Shown in pieces: positions 8,239 to 17,902 of a stretch of 60,869 nucleotides of DNA (the stretch's first letter is position 1; each line of letters begins with the position of its first letter). The translations under genes were made by a program, and so were the position numbers. The stretch lies in assembly GCF_001883705.2 (NCBI RefSeq), contig NZ_MDEQ02000036.1, forward strand, positions 1 to 60,869, read 5' to 3'. The notes below the pieces were generated by a model that saw only the letters and a program-made list of their open reading frames with translations, was not told the origin of the DNA and did no database searches. This DNA comes from Burkholderia catarinensis. Lineage in GTDB: Bacteria; Pseudomonadota; Gammaproteobacteria; Burkholderiales; Burkholderiaceae.

Positions 8239-10062
8239 ATGACTAGCGAACTCACCCTCTCCCGTCGCGACGTGGAGTTCATTCTTTTCGACTGGCTGCA
8301 GGTCGAGTCCCTTGCTCGCCGGCAACGGTATGCCGGGCAGGACCGATTCGACTACACGTCCGTGCTGGATGTCTACGAATCGCTTGCCACGGATCTCTTC
8401 AAACCTCATAACAAGAAGAACGACAGCAACGAACCCGCCTTTGACGGAGAACGCGTCACCATCAACCCGGAAGTGGGTGTCGCATTGCGTGCATTTTCGG
8501 ACGCCGGCCTGATCAGCGCCTCTTTCCCCGGCGAGTGGAACGGCATGAGCCTGCCGAGCACCATCGAGCGGGCCGGCATGGCCTATTTGCTTGCAGCCAA
8601 TCCGGGAACCGCCGGCTATGCGTTTCTCACCATCGCCAACGCCAATTTGCTGATGGCCCACGGCGAACGGTGCCGGGTGGAGCACTACGTCAAGGCCATG
8701 TCGGAAGGTCGATGCTTTGGCACGATGTGCCTGTCGGAACCGCAAGCCGGGTCGAGTCTTGCCGATATCCGCACACGTGCGGTCCCGAGCCAAGACGGCC
8801 GCTACCGCCTGTTCGGCAACAAGATGTGGATCTCCGGTGGCGATCACGAAATTTCCGAGAATATCGTCCACCTGGTGCTGGCGAAGATTCCCGACGAGAA
8901 CGGCCAGCTCCCTCCAGGAATCCAGGGCATCTCGCTCTTCACGGTTCCGCGCAAGTTGATCGGCGCCGACGGGCTGCCAGGGCAGCGAAACGACGTCGTC
9001 CTCGCCGGCATCAATCACAAGATGGGTTACCGCGGCACCGTGAATTGCCTGCTGAATTTCGGCGAGGGTCGCTACCGTCCGGAAGGCGAGGCTGGCGCAA
9101 TCGGAGAGATCGTTGGCGAGCCCGGCAAAGGGCTGGCTTACATGTTCCACATGATGAACGAGGCGCGTATCTCGGTCGGCCTCAGCGCCGCCGCGATTGG
9201 TTATACGGGCTACCTGCACGCGCTCGATTATGCGAAGACGCGCCTGCAGGGGCGGACCCGCGGTGACCGATCGCCCGCATCAGGCCAGGCCCCCATCATT
9301 CGTCATGCCGATGTCCGGCGCATGCTGCTGGCACAGAAGGCTTATGTATCCGGCGCGCTGGCATTGTGTCTGTATGCGGCTCGTCTCAGCGACGATATCC
9401 ATTCGCTGGAAGACACCCACGGCCGCGACGAGGCACATTGCCTGCTTGACCTGCTCACCCCCGTCGTCAAGAGCTGGCCGTCCCAATGGGGCCTCGCCGC
9501 CAACGATCTCGCCATTCAGGTTCACGGTGGTTACGGGTACACGCGCGAATACAACGTCGAGCAGTTCTATCGCGACAACCGGCTCAATCCGATACACGAA
9601 GGCACATTCGGCATTCAGGCGCTCGACCTGCTGGGTCGAAAGACCCGTGCAAACGGCAGTGCCGCCATGACGGCCCTCGACAGGAAAATCGCCGCAACGG
9701 TATCCAGAGCGCGGTCGACCGATACACTCCAGCGCCATGCCGGCACGCTCGAGTGCGCGTGGGAGCGCATCCGCATCGTCACCGACAAGTTGCACCAGCT
9801 TGACGACCCTGAGGTCCAGCTGGCGAATGCGGCTGCCTACCTTGAAGCATTTGGACATGTCGTCGTCGGCTGGCTTTGGCTCGATCAGGCGATTGTGGCC
9901 AACACGCTCGAGCACGGCCCTGCCGGAAGTGACTTCCACCGCGGCAAGCTCGCGGCGTGCGACTACTTCTTCGGATGGGAAATGCCCAAGGTGGCTGCGT
10001 GGCTCGCCGTGCTCAATCCGGTGGAAACAACCCCTCTGACCATGCCGGAACATTGGTTCTGA
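8239..10062 (+). CDS. Acyl-CoA dehydrogenase with C-terminal extension
   Basis: A 607-residue flavoenzyme of the long acyl-CoA dehydrogenase type. It has the N-terminal helical domain, the FAD/substrate signatures MCLSEPQAGSSLADI and KMWISGGDHE, and the C-terminal helical domain IQVHGGYGYTREYNVEQFYRD. The likely catalytic glutamate is in NPIHEGTFGIQ. The last 120 residues match the extra C-terminal domain seen in large acetyl-CoA-dehydrogenase-like proteins. It should desaturate an acyl-CoA at C2-C3. Within the oxygenase-SDR-thiolase operon it supplies the first beta-oxidation step. The start at 8239 has no obvious Shine-Dalgarno sequence. Confidence 0.92.
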   Translation: MTSELTLSRRDVEFILFDWLQVESLARRQRYAGQDRFDYTSVLDVYESLATDLFKPHNKKNDSNEPAFDGERVTINPEVGVALRAFSDAGLISASFPGEWNGMSLPSTIERAGMAYLLAANPGTAGYAFLTIANANLLMAHGERCRVEHYVKAMSEGRCFGTMCLSEPQAGSSLADIRTRAVPSQDGRYRLFGNKMWISGGDHEISENIVHLVLAKIPDENGQLPPGIQGISLFTVPRKLIGADGLPGQRNDVVLAGINHKMGYRGTVNCLLNFGEGRYRPEGEAGAIGEIVGEPGKGLAYMFHMMNEARISVGLSAAAIGYTGYLHALDYAKTRLQGRTRGDRSPASGQAPIIRHADVRRMLLAQKAYVSGALALCLYAARLSDDIHSLEDTHGRDEAHCLLDLLTPVVKSWPSQWGLAANDLAIQVHGGYGYTREYNVEQFYRDNRLNPIHEGTFGIQALDLLGRKTRANGSAAMTALDRKIAATVSRARSTDTLQRHAGTLECAWERIRIVTDKLHQLDDPEVQLANAAAYLEAFGHVVVGWLWLDQAIVANTLEHGPAGSDFHRGKLAACDYFFGWEMPKVAAWLAVLNPVETTPLTMPEHWF

Positions 10063-10116
10063 CCCATACACGACGCCTCCATTTCATGGCCGTCGCTCTA
10101 TCTCTTAGGATGCCAT

Positions 10117-11301
10117 ATGACTGATGCTGTCATCGTTTCCACCGCACGCACGCCGATCGGCAAGGCGTATCGTGGCGCGCTCAACCTCACGCACTCGCCC
10201 ACCCTGCTCGGTCACGCAATCCGGCATGCGGTACTGCGTGCCGGCATCGAGCCGGATCGCATCGAGGACGCCGTGATCGGTTCGGTACTCAACGCGGGAA
10301 CCGCCGGCGGCAATATCGCCCGACAGGGTGTTTTGGCAGCCGGACTGCCGCCTTCAGTCGCCGCGCAAACGCTTGACCGGCAATGTGCGTCCGGCCTGAT
10401 GGCGATCGCGACGGCCGCCAAGCAGATCATGTGCGACGGGATGCAGGTCGTCGTTGCGGGCGGCCAGGAAAACATCTCGGCGGTACAGACCCGCTACTTC
10501 GAGTGGACGCGCGCCGACCAGGACCCCAACGTGCTGGCCGTGCAGCCCGCGGCATACATGCCGATGCTCGAGACCGCCGAGTTCGTTGCCCGCAAGTACG
10601 GGATCTCCCGGGACGTGCAGGATCAGTACGCGCTCGATTCCCAGCTTCGCACTGCAGCGGCACAAGCCGGAGGCCGCTTCTCGAGCGAAATCGTCCCGAT
10701 CACGACGCAGATGCTGGTCGTCGACAAAGCGACCGGCAAAACATCGCGGAAAGAGGTCACGCTCACGCAGGATGAGGGAAATCGTCCCGGCACGACGCTC
10801 GAATCGCTTGCCTCCCTCGCACCGGTGGTTGACGGCGGGGTTGTGACGGCCGGCAACGCGAGCCAACTTTCGGACGGCGCAAGCGCCTGCGTTCTGATGA
10901 ACGGAAAAACCGCCGAACAGATCGGCGCAACGCCTCTCGGTATCTATCGCGGCATGACCGTCGTCGGCAACGCGCCGGAGGAGATGGGCATCGGTCCCAT
11001 CTATGCAATCCCCAAGCTGCTGAAGCTTCATGGCCTGAAAGTCGACGACATCGGATTGTGGGAGCTCAACGAGGCATTTGCCTGCCAGGTACTGTACTGC
11101 CGCGACAAGCTGGGAATCGATCCGGCCCGGTACAACGTCAACGGCGGCAGCATTTCGATCGGCCATCCATACGGGATGACCGGCGCCCGTATGGTCAGCC
11201 ATGCACTGATCGAAGGCAAAAGACGCGGCGCGCGCTACGTCGTTGTGTCGATGTGCGTGGGGGGCGGAATGGGCGCAGCCGGCTTGTTCGAAGTTGTCTG
11301 A
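10117..11301 (+). CDS. Thiolase (acetyl-CoA acyltransferase)
   Basis: A 394-residue thiolase with the acyl-enzyme Cys90 (TLDRQCASGL), the GHPYGMTGAR motif with His350, and the second active-site Cys380 (MCVGGGMGAAG). It cleaves a 3-ketoacyl-CoA with CoA, or condenses two acetyl-CoA units in reverse. It is the last enzyme gene in the operon starting at 6050, 54 bp after the acyl-CoA dehydrogenase, and completes a beta-oxidation set whose hydratase is broken. Length and motifs are normal for the family. Confidence 0.95.
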   Translation: MTDAVIVSTARTPIGKAYRGALNLTHSPTLLGHAIRHAVLRAGIEPDRIEDAVIGSVLNAGTAGGNIARQGVLAAGLPPSVAAQTLDRQCASGLMAIATAAKQIMCDGMQVVVAGGQENISAVQTRYFEWTRADQDPNVLAVQPAAYMPMLETAEFVARKYGISRDVQDQYALDSQLRTAAAQAGGRFSSEIVPITTQMLVVDKATGKTSRKEVTLTQDEGNRPGTTLESLASLAPVVDGGVVTAGNASQLSDGASACVLMNGKTAEQIGATPLGIYRGMTVVGNAPEEMGIGPIYAIPKLLKLHGLKVDDIGLWELNEAFACQVLYCRDKLGIDPARYNVNGGSISIGHPYGMTGARMVSHALIEGKRRGARYVVVSMCVGGGMGAAGLFEVV

Positions 11302-11430
11302 CACGACGTGCCAGTGCCCGCAACACGGATGGGGCTACCACCCCGCGAATGCGAGCACTGCACTTCCTTCCGGGGCTGCTCGCCGAGTATCGACATTCCA
11401 CTGCATCCCACCAAACTCAGGAGCGAGATC

Positions 11431-11541
11431 ATGGTGAAGCGTTTATTTGTCGCAATCTCACTTATTGCCGGGATACTTCTTGTATTAAGCCCGGGATTCA
11501 TGGTTCTGTACCATATCGAGCATTACGACTCGACCCAATAG
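11431..11541 (+). CDS. 36-residue single-span membrane peptide
   Basis: A small gene with a good ribosome binding site (CAGGAG, seven bases before ATG 11431) encodes a peptide starting MVKRLFVAISLIAG. One hydrophobic segment spans about residues 4-28, and the C-terminus is polar. It lies 130 bp after the thiolase and just before a transposase remnant. I do not recognise a family. The proper ribosome binding site and the positive-inside start argue for a real small membrane protein. Its function is unknown. Confidence 0.45.
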   Translation: MVKRLFVAISLIAGILLVLSPGFMVLYHIEHYDSTQ

Positions 11542-11544
11542 GGT

Positions 11545-11970
11545 TCATGTGGAAAGATCGAAAATACCGGCGTAGCCTTGCGCGCGGATCGTGTCGAACA
11601 CGAGCCGCGTCGTGCATTGCTCGCGCTGCGGTCGATGGTTTTCGGTCTTGAGCCGGCTCGACAGTTCGTTGGCCAATATGTCGATGGCGCAGGGGCTCGA
11701 GCGCTTCGGATACTTCGGTTCGATCGTTTCCGGCGGGTGTAGCCATGCGCACCATGTTTCTGAACATGCCCGCACGCCACTCGATCTCGCGCGGCAAAAC
11801 CTTCTGCCGGACAGGTACCGCCGGATCCTGGCCAGCATGCCCACAGTGATCGCCTCTGCACCCCTGCTCCGGAGTTGAGCACGGACTTCCATCACGTGGG
11901 TCAAATTTCGATGCAAAAGACAGGCCTCGGTGGGGCATTCCGGGTGAACGTCAACAACCAAAGACTGCAC
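11545..11970 (-). pseudogene. IS21-type istA-like transposase remnant
   Basis: Reverse-strand translations contain IstA-like pieces split over two frames. One resembles the N-terminal helix-turn-helix segment ending FRNMVR. The other reads RPQREQCTTRLVFDTIRAQG and then YAGIF, which resembles the IstA region RPKRQRRTA...IFDRLRAEGY. Frames are disrupted, no DDE domain is present, and no istB follows. I read it as a decayed fragment. The match is short and from memory. Confidence 0.4.
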
Positions 11971-12308
11971 CCCACCTTCGCCGTGACATTCCTGACGTGA
12001 CGCTGCTCCACTGCTGCGTGGAGCTAGTGGAAAACTCCAATTCCCGTCGGGAAGACATTTTCAGACACTCAACTTGGTCAAATGACCAACTTCTATGAAA
12101 CGACGACAGCCGTTCAAGCGCGCGACGTAAGGATGCAGCATTCGTGGCGACAGGCTATACGGCGTGTCGATCCGTCGGCGAGACGCGAGATTTCAGACGG
12201 TGCATTCCTCAAATTTGGGGGCACCTGAATACACGGTCATTTGCCTCAGTCAATTGAATGGATGGCACCTCAGATGTTCCGAAAACGAATTTTCACAAGG
12301 AGTCGAGC
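11971..12308. other. Promoter region of the class III aminotransferase
   Basis: No gene is supported. The stretch carries regulon operator C (12074-12089), followed by more than 200 bp of leader to the aminotransferase start at 12309. Confidence 0.6.
12074..12089. promoter_or_regulatory. Regulon operator C
   Basis: TTGGTCAAATGACCAA has perfect 7-bp arms. It is one of the best single copies of the GTCANNTGAC site. No convincing second copy lies 13 bp away. It precedes the class III aminotransferase gene. Confidence 0.7.
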
Positions 12309-13577
12309 ATGGACAGGCTGGCGAAGAAGGACGAGTGGTTCGCAAGAGCCGAAAAGGTAATCCCTGGCGGGATGTACGGTCACCAGAGCGTCAAGTATTT
12401 GACGGAAGATTTCCCGCTGTACTTTGCAAAAGCGAAAGGCACCTACCTCTGGGACGTCGACGGCAATAAGTACATCGACTACGTGTGTGGTTACGGCACG
12501 AATCTGTTCGGCTACGGCAACGATCGGATCGATCAAGCTGCGGCCCTTCAGTTGCAGAAGATCGATACTGCGACGGGTCCCAGCGAGGTGATGGTTCAAC
12601 TCGCCGAGGCGCTCACTCAACAGGTCAGCCACGCCGATTGGGCGATGTTTTGCAAGAACGGCTCGGACGCCACTTCAATGGCCATGGTGATCTCGCGAGC
12701 CTATCGTGAAAAGCGAAAGATTCTTGTTGCGCGAGGCACGTACCATGGTGCGTCTCCGTGGAACGTGCCCTATACGACGGGGATTACCAAGGAAGACCGA
12801 GCTCACGTCGTCTACTTCGAGTACAACGATATCGAGAGTCTCAATGCCGCTGTCAAGAGCGTCGACGGTGACGTAGCGGCCATCTACGCAACGCCGTTCC
12901 GGCACGAAGTGCTCTACGATCAGTTTTTCCCCTCGATCGAGTACGCCAAGGAATGCCGTCGCCTTGCGGATGAGCAGGAAGCGCTGCTGGTCGTTGACGA
13001 GGTCCGTACGGGGCTGCGCCTGTCGCGTGATTGTTCATGGTCGGACTGGGGCGTGCACCCGGATCTCAGTTGTTGGGGCAAGGCCATCGGCGGCGGCCAC
13101 GCGATCGCCGCGGTTCTCGGTTCGGACAAGGCACGAGAGGCTGCGACGAATATTTTCGTCACGGGCTCCTACTGGCTCTCGGCTGTGCCAATGGCCGCTG
13201 CCATCGAAACGCTGCGCCTGGTACGAGAGACGGACTACCTCGAACACACCAAGCGGTTGGCGGACACGCTGCGCGCCGGCATCGCCGAACAAGCCGAGCG
13301 TCATGGTTTCGAACTCAAGCAGACCGGGCCGAGCGTCATGCCCCAGATGCTTTTCGCGGGTGACGACGAGCTCGTGTCGCGTGGCCGGGCGTGGACTTCG
13401 GAAGTCATTAAAAATGGCGTCTATCTCCACCCGTGGCACAACATGTTCTTCACGGCGAGCCACACCGACGAAGACATCGCGCGCACGCTTGAGGCGACCG
13501 AATCGGCGTTTGGCACAATCAAACAGAAGTCGGTTGCATTGAATCGCCTGGATATTCTGGATACCGTGCAGCGTTAG
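12309..13577 (+). CDS. Class III PLP-dependent aminotransferase (GSA aminomutase-like)
   Basis: A 422-residue fold-type I enzyme. It has the KNGSDATSMAMVISRAYREK segment of glutamate-1-semialdehyde-aminomutase-like proteins, the PLP-ring aspartate in LVVDEVRTGLR (Asp230), and the PLP lysine in CWGKAIGGG (Lys258). Members transfer or shift amino groups on amines, keto acids or aldehydes. AAGGAG seven bases before ATG 12309 fixes the start over an upstream ATG at 12258. It stands alone behind regulon operator C, and a double hairpin follows it. With the imine-reductase-like and class IV transaminase genes it points to an amine-bearing substrate. A true heme-pathway hemL is unlikely in this context. 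Confidence 0.9.
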   Translation: MDRLAKKDEWFARAEKVIPGGMYGHQSVKYLTEDFPLYFAKAKGTYLWDVDGNKYIDYVCGYGTNLFGYGNDRIDQAAALQLQKIDTATGPSEVMVQLAEALTQQVSHADWAMFCKNGSDATSMAMVISRAYREKRKILVARGTYHGASPWNVPYTTGITKEDRAHVVYFEYNDIESLNAAVKSVDGDVAAIYATPFRHEVLYDQFFPSIEYAKECRRLADEQEALLVVDEVRTGLRLSRDCSWSDWGVHPDLSCWGKAIGGGHAIAAVLGSDKAREAATNIFVTGSYWLSAVPMAAAIETLRLVRETDYLEHTKRLADTLRAGIAEQAERHGFELKQTGPSVMPQMLFAGDDELVSRGRAWTSEVIKNGVYLHPWHNMFFTASHTDEDIARTLEATESAFGTIKQKSVALNRLDILDTVQR

Positions 13578-13983
13578 TGCCGGATGTTTCATGAGCCTTC
13601 GGCCTACGGCCGAAGGCCGTATTGCCGGGCGAATTCGCCCGGCGTCAAAGCCCCGAGTGGCCGCTCGAGCAATCGATACGCCCGGCTTCAGGCCCGTCTG
13701 CGGTCGATCGCCATTCTGCTTCGAAGGTCTTGTTTCCCTGTCATCAAGGGCCGAGTGCATGTGTCCAGGCGGACACTTGGCATCTGACCTTCAGTCCGTC
13801 ATTGGAAGGGTGTCGTTCATTGACGGCTGACCATGAAGTCACCCTTACTCCCCGCAATGCAGCGTTTGATACATCCTCGACAGCAACAACGCGCTCATTG
13901 CCTGATATGCGTGCGACAACGCTCCGGCACTCCGCCACGCGCAAGCCGCACTCACTTCAGCGCAAAAAATCAAGCCGCTTCAG
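13578..13983. other. Intergenic region after the aminotransferase
   Basis: Two adjacent hairpins lie at the left end (13596-13643, listed separately). The rest of this 400-bp convergent gap shows no gene or motif that I can support. Confidence 0.6.
13596..13643. terminator. Two adjacent hairpins between convergent genes
   Basis: The first is CCTTCGGCC-TAC-GGCCGAAGG (9-bp stem, 3-nt loop, 13596-13616). The second is the 20-bp perfect palindrome GCCGGGCGAATTCGCCCGGC (13624-13643). They follow the aminotransferase stop and face the convergent EthD gene, so bidirectional termination is plausible. Neither has a clear T run. Confidence 0.5.
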
Positions 13984-14280
13984 TCAGTTGCCTGCACGGA
14001 AGATTGTCGGTTGGACATGGGTGAAGTTCGGTACATCGCCGACCACTTCGGCTGTTCTGGCGGAAGACAACGCAGCATCGATTCCAGCCTGGTCGCTGAA
14101 ACGCAGTACCGTTACGCATGCAAAGGGCTGTGGACCTGACGCCGGCAACAGAACCTCCGCCGACTGCAGGCCAAACTCGCCCCACGCTGCTCGCACAAGC
14201 GAGACATGGGTCGAAAGATAGTACTCGCGGTCAAATACCACACCCTCTACCGCGGGATAACTCACGATTAAAGTGGCCAC
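13984..14280 (-). CDS. EthD-family small protein
   Basis: A 98-residue protein starting MATLIVSYPAVEGVVFDREYY, with the Y-Y-x-x-x-H-x-P/S-L-x-R pattern (REYYLSTHVSLVR) of EthD/ferredoxin-like dimeric alpha-beta barrel proteins. EthD was first described next to the ethyl tert-butyl ether P450 system. Related proteins occur in many catabolic clusters, often without a proven reaction. The GTG start ending at 14280 follows AGGAG by seven bases and is preferred over a longer frame. It is the last gene of a reverse-strand group with a membrane protein and an MFS transporter. Confidence 0.75.
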   Translation of the reverse strand: MATLIVSYPAVEGVVFDREYYLSTHVSLVRAAWGEFGLQSAEVLLPASGPQPFACVTVLRFSDQAGIDAALSSARTAEVVGDVPNFTHVQPTIFRAGN

Positions 14281-14331
14281 ATCTATTCTCCTGCATGAAT
14301 GGCTAAAGGTATTTCGGCGGGGGCACGGCAA

Positions 14332-15021
14332 TCACTGCGGATTTCGCTCCAACGCGCCAAGGGTATAACTTCGATTGAGGTGCACTTCCCTTTCCCGTGC
14401 GCGCTCCAACGCACAGTAGGCGTAATACAACGAAGCGGACATGTAAGACCAGGAAAACAACGCGAATATATAAAAAATCATGTGATCGTGGTCGCCAGGT
14501 ATATGGTAGAAGTCGTAGGTGCTTGCAATCGCCTGCGTGGATACCAGTGCCAGGATCACACTCACGGCGTTACGCTTCTCTCCAGCGCTCAGCAACCTCT
14601 TGACAACGAAAACGAGGTAAACCGAAAAAATCGACCACATCACCAGATAGAAATAGGGCTTTGGTTCGACCATAAAATCTGCCGTCCACACAACAACGGT
14701 TCCCGCCAGTGCGCCCACCATATACACGACATCAGCAACAATCGATGGTTTATATCGATGCGTAACAGCCATCAGGCCCGCGACGGCGATAACCGGTACG
14801 CCAAAGCCTCTGGAAAATGCATCGCAAAAAAGCGAGATGCTGAAAAAGACATGCTCTCCGGTTAAGGCATTGATCATTAAATTCGTTGCCGAGAACGTCA
14901 CCACCAGCCACTCGAACCCGAGGAGGTAGTTGCGCTTCTTGAGAAGCTTCACACCATAGACGAGGGAAGTCGATATCAGTGCAAGATCAGCAAGACAATA
15001 AAGATAAAATTTGAGTTCCAT
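14332..15021 (-). CDS. Polytopic membrane protein of unknown function
   Basis: A 229-residue protein with about six to seven hydrophobic spans (for example YLYCLADLALISTSLVYGV and VVYMVGALAGTVVVW) and a charged C-terminus (RAREREVHLNRSY). I do not recognise its family. It lies between an MFS transporter and the EthD gene on the same strand and may share their transcript. ATG 15021 is chosen over an upstream in-frame TTG. No strong ribosome binding site is visible. Base composition is lower in GC than the surroundings. Confidence 0.7.
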   Translation of the reverse strand: MELKFYLYCLADLALISTSLVYGVKLLKKRNYLLGFEWLVVTFSATNLMINALTGEHVFFSISLFCDAFSRGFGVPVIAVAGLMAVTHRYKPSIVADVVYMVGALAGTVVVWTADFMVEPKPYFYLVMWSIFSVYLVFVVKRLLSAGEKRNAVSVILALVSTQAIASTYDFYHIPGDHDHMIFYIFALFSWSYMSASLYYAYCALERAREREVHLNRSYTLGALERNPQ

Positions 15022-15218
15022 GACAAATTCCAATGATCATCAAGAATTTGATTCACTGTTACGCTTGCCCACGCCAACACCACGCCTTGCATCACCTCTC
15101 GACGCGAGATGGCGCTACCGATATAGGTTGGTTTCGCACTGGCATGTCAAGCGACCGGCGCCACCCCGGCGCCCGCGAGGGCCGGAGCGCGTTCGCATAG
15201 CAAGCTGATAGCTTCGCG

Positions 15219-16370
15219 TCAAGCGATAGCTGCCTGGGAATGTCGCGACTTGAACTGTCGGATCGCAACGCTGGTCAGAAAGATCGGCACCACCAGCAAC
15301 CCGACGGAAAGCCAGCCGACCGCGCGCAAACCGGCCACACTGAACACCGTGCCGGCAATCGCGGGGCCAACTGCCAAGCCAAGATTGATTGCTGACGCGC
15401 AGGTCGCCGTACTTCTCCCGCTGGAATCCATTTTGGAGAGTGCCGCCACCATATAAGGGGCAACCAGTGTCGCACCGGCACTGGTGAGGGCCGTTGACAC
15501 GAGAAACGCCCACTTGCCGCCCACGCAATACATTCCCAAGCTGCATACGATCAACAGGACGAGTCCAAAGGCGATCGGCTTGAACAAACCAAAACGATCA
15601 CCCAGCCAGGTGACCGCTACCCCAACCGGCAATTGGGCGGCAGCATTGACCATGAACAAAATGCCGAGTTGCTCCGCTTCAACGCCCCGGGTTGCGGCAA
15701 TCTCTGCGGCGAAACCGATGAGGGCAGTCTGCGAAACGTAGATGAAAAACGCGCTCGCCAGAATCCCTCGGACTGCATTGGATTTGATGGCATCCTTCGC
15801 GACATCTTCCTCGCTTTCGTTAATAGCGGGATGCATGAATGCACCGAGAAACAGGGCCACTACGACAATCGCGAACTGGACGGCATCCACGCCGACACTA
15901 CCGATCTTCATATTCACGATTGGCACAACGTACATCGCAACAGAAAAAATTACGGCCATCGCCACAGCCACTTGAGCCGCGATCTTCTCCGGATGCTTGA
16001 CGTGTGAAATCACACCGTACGCGCAAACGCAACTGACGCCCAAAGCAACCCCGAAGATCAATTTTGCGGCGACAAATATATAAAAATTGCTTGAAAACAT
16101 TGCGCAAGTCGACAGAACGGCAAGCGCGGCCGCAATAATGGCGCCCGTTCTCTTGTTCAACGTCGCCGTGCGTCGCCCAAAAATGATGATGGAGAGAGAA
16201 AGACAAAGAAGTACCGCGGACGCAAGCCATCCCGCGCTGCTTTCGGCAAGCCGGAACCGGGCCATCGATTCTTCGATGTTAAATGGAAGCAAGTAGGTTG
16301 GAGTCCAGACCACAGCCCCCGTATAAAGCAGAGCGATTTTTCGGATTCCCTTAATTTCGTAACTCACCAT
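15219..16370 (-). CDS. Major facilitator superfamily transporter
   Basis: A 383-residue protein with about twelve membrane spans and an MFS-like loop between helices 2 and 3 (FGRRTATLNKRTG). The second half repeats the topology with WLGDRFGLFKP. AAGGAG three bases before ATG 16370 supports the start. It probably moves the substrate or an intermediate of the neighbouring catabolic pathway across the inner membrane (inferred from context only). It heads a reverse-strand group with the unknown membrane protein and EthD. Confidence 0.88.
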   Translation of the reverse strand: MVSYEIKGIRKIALLYTGAVVWTPTYLLPFNIEESMARFRLAESSAGWLASAVLLCLSLSIIIFGRRTATLNKRTGAIIAAALAVLSTCAMFSSNFYIFVAAKLIFGVALGVSCVCAYGVISHVKHPEKIAAQVAVAMAVIFSVAMYVVPIVNMKIGSVGVDAVQFAIVVVALFLGAFMHPAINESEEDVAKDAIKSNAVRGILASAFFIYVSQTALIGFAAEIAATRGVEAEQLGILFMVNAAAQLPVGVAVTWLGDRFGLFKPIAFGLVLLIVCSLGMYCVGGKWAFLVSTALTSAGATLVAPYMVAALSKMDSSGRSTATCASAINLGLAVGPAIAGTVFSVAGLRAVGWLSVGLLVVPIFLTSVAIRQFKSRHSQAAIA

Positions 16371-17006
16371 CTACTCCTTATCGTTTTCATGAATGCGAGA
16401 TCGCGTCGAGGCATTGAAATCACCCTCCTGCTCGCATCCATGCTTGCACTGTTTCGAAGACGACCTTATCCGACTGAAAAATCGCAAGACCAAACTTGCT
16501 CGCTCTTCGCCGACCGAGGTATTAACGAGCCTGGCAATTCTCACTGCCAGTCAAGATCGATACCGATGAGGCAATAGACAATACGAATTCCACGCCATGC
16601 CGAATCCGGAATAGCTATAGTCCCTAACTTCTATAAACTTTTGAAAGCACGCCCCGTGAACGCGAGAGATAGTCATCCCATGAATCCCTATGTTCGGAAT
16701 GACGAACCTCACCCTTCTGTTGCCCTTCCATGCAACCTGGTATCCCGGGATTGTCGGTGATGCACGCACGCCATCAACCGTAGCGGCGAGCACCATCGAC
16801 GTTCGACTCTGTCCGGCAAGCGGTCCTTACATGTAGGGCGTGCTTGGCGGCCCGCAATGCCGGCCTTCCCCTCTTTCTCGGCATGGATGCACACCCTGCC
16901 GGCCGACTCCAGCAATGGTGCCGACCAACTACGATGCCCTCAGGTGATGGAATTGCCCGGTGTTCACCTGAAAACCAGGCCTGGATCCCACCACTCGTCA
17001 TGTCCG
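16371..17006. other. Intergenic region upstream of the MFS gene
   Basis: About 640 bp without a credible gene. No copy of the GTCANNTGAC operator was found on inspection, which makes it the exception among the operons here. It may depend on read-through from the imine-reductase/dioxygenase operon. A short AT-rich stretch near 16610-16645 could hold a promoter. Confidence 0.5.
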
Positions 17007-17885
17007 TTAATCGAAGTGCCCGACCTCGAGAAAATCGTTCTTTTTCAACAGATCATTCGGATCCGACATTTGCCCGTTACGCTCGACAAAGCCGGCAAAA
17101 GTAGTGCCGTACGTCCAGCCTAGCAATCGCTGCAACTCTTCCGGAAAGCTCTTCACTCGCTCAATGGGCAACGTCAGGTATTGGTTTTCTTCCTGCCGGA
17201 GGATCGCCAGATCGTACGACATCGTCAGGCCGGTTCTCGGCGCATCGCTGGTATTCTTCCCGCCACCGTGATAGGTGGAGCCAATGAAAAAGAGGGCATC
17301 GCCGGCAGCCATTACCGCGGGAATGGCTTCCTCCGGCTTGGGCATGCGCTCGTCATCCCACTTGTGGCTACCCGGGATGACAAGAGTGGCACCGTTTTCC
17401 TCCGTAAAGTCGGATACCGCGACCATGACCTGAAACCTGGCTTCACGCCCATAGCTTGGGTGCCGCCAAAGCCAGACGGAGTCGTCACGATGCAAGGGCT
17501 GAAGACCTTGACCCGGTCGAATCTGAATGGCTTGCGTAACACCCACCTGAATATCTGGAGCAACATCGACCTGATTCTCACCGCTCCAGATCTTGATCGG
17601 CGTTTGCAGAATATTCCGCGCTGCGCCCAAGTAGAGCGGATGCAAAGCGACCTCTGCCATCCAGTCAGTACGCGCGAAAAGGCGCGAGACTCGCCGCGTC
17701 TGTGTACCCGCAAAATATTCGTCTACTCCGTTGGGAGCGGACTCGAGCACGTCAAACAGCGTACTTCTGATACGCGCGAGCAAGTCCGAGCCGAGAAAAT
17801 TCTTGACGATCGCGCCACCGTCTTGCCGAACCGCACGCGCCAGATCATCAGGACTACTATTACTTGAGAGATGTTGCAATGACAT
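17007..17885 (-). CDS. Second phytanoyl-CoA dioxygenase (PhyH)-family oxygenase
   Basis: A 292-residue Fe(II)/2-oxoglutarate oxygenase. The iron ligands are His132 and Asp134 (PLHRDDSVW) and His206 (STYHGGGKN), and a conserved ENGATLVIPGSHKWDD segment lies between them. It is almost the same length as the PhyH protein at 6050 and shares its pattern, so the two are paralogues that may act on successive intermediates. It follows the imine-reductase-like gene by 17 bp on the same strand, behind regulon operator D. The HxD motif is intact, so it is an oxygenase, unlike the halogenase at 55600. Confidence 0.9.
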   Translation of the reverse strand: MSLQHLSSNSSPDDLARAVRQDGGAIVKNFLGSDLLARIRSTLFDVLESAPNGVDEYFAGTQTRRVSRLFARTDWMAEVALHPLYLGAARNILQTPIKIWSGENQVDVAPDIQVGVTQAIQIRPGQGLQPLHRDDSVWLWRHPSYGREARFQVMVAVSDFTEENGATLVIPGSHKWDDERMPKPEEAIPAVMAAGDALFFIGSTYHGGGKNTSDAPRTGLTMSYDLAILRQEENQYLTLPIERVKSFPEELQRLLGWTYGTTFAGFVERNGQMSDPNDLLKKNDFLEVGHFD

Positions 17886-17902
17886 ATCGATACCTATGAA
17901 AA

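Noticed and set aside
12309..13577. hemL (glutamate-1-semialdehyde aminomutase for heme synthesis)
   Set aside because: The sequence is of the wider class III family, and the context is a regulated catabolic cluster, not heme synthesis.
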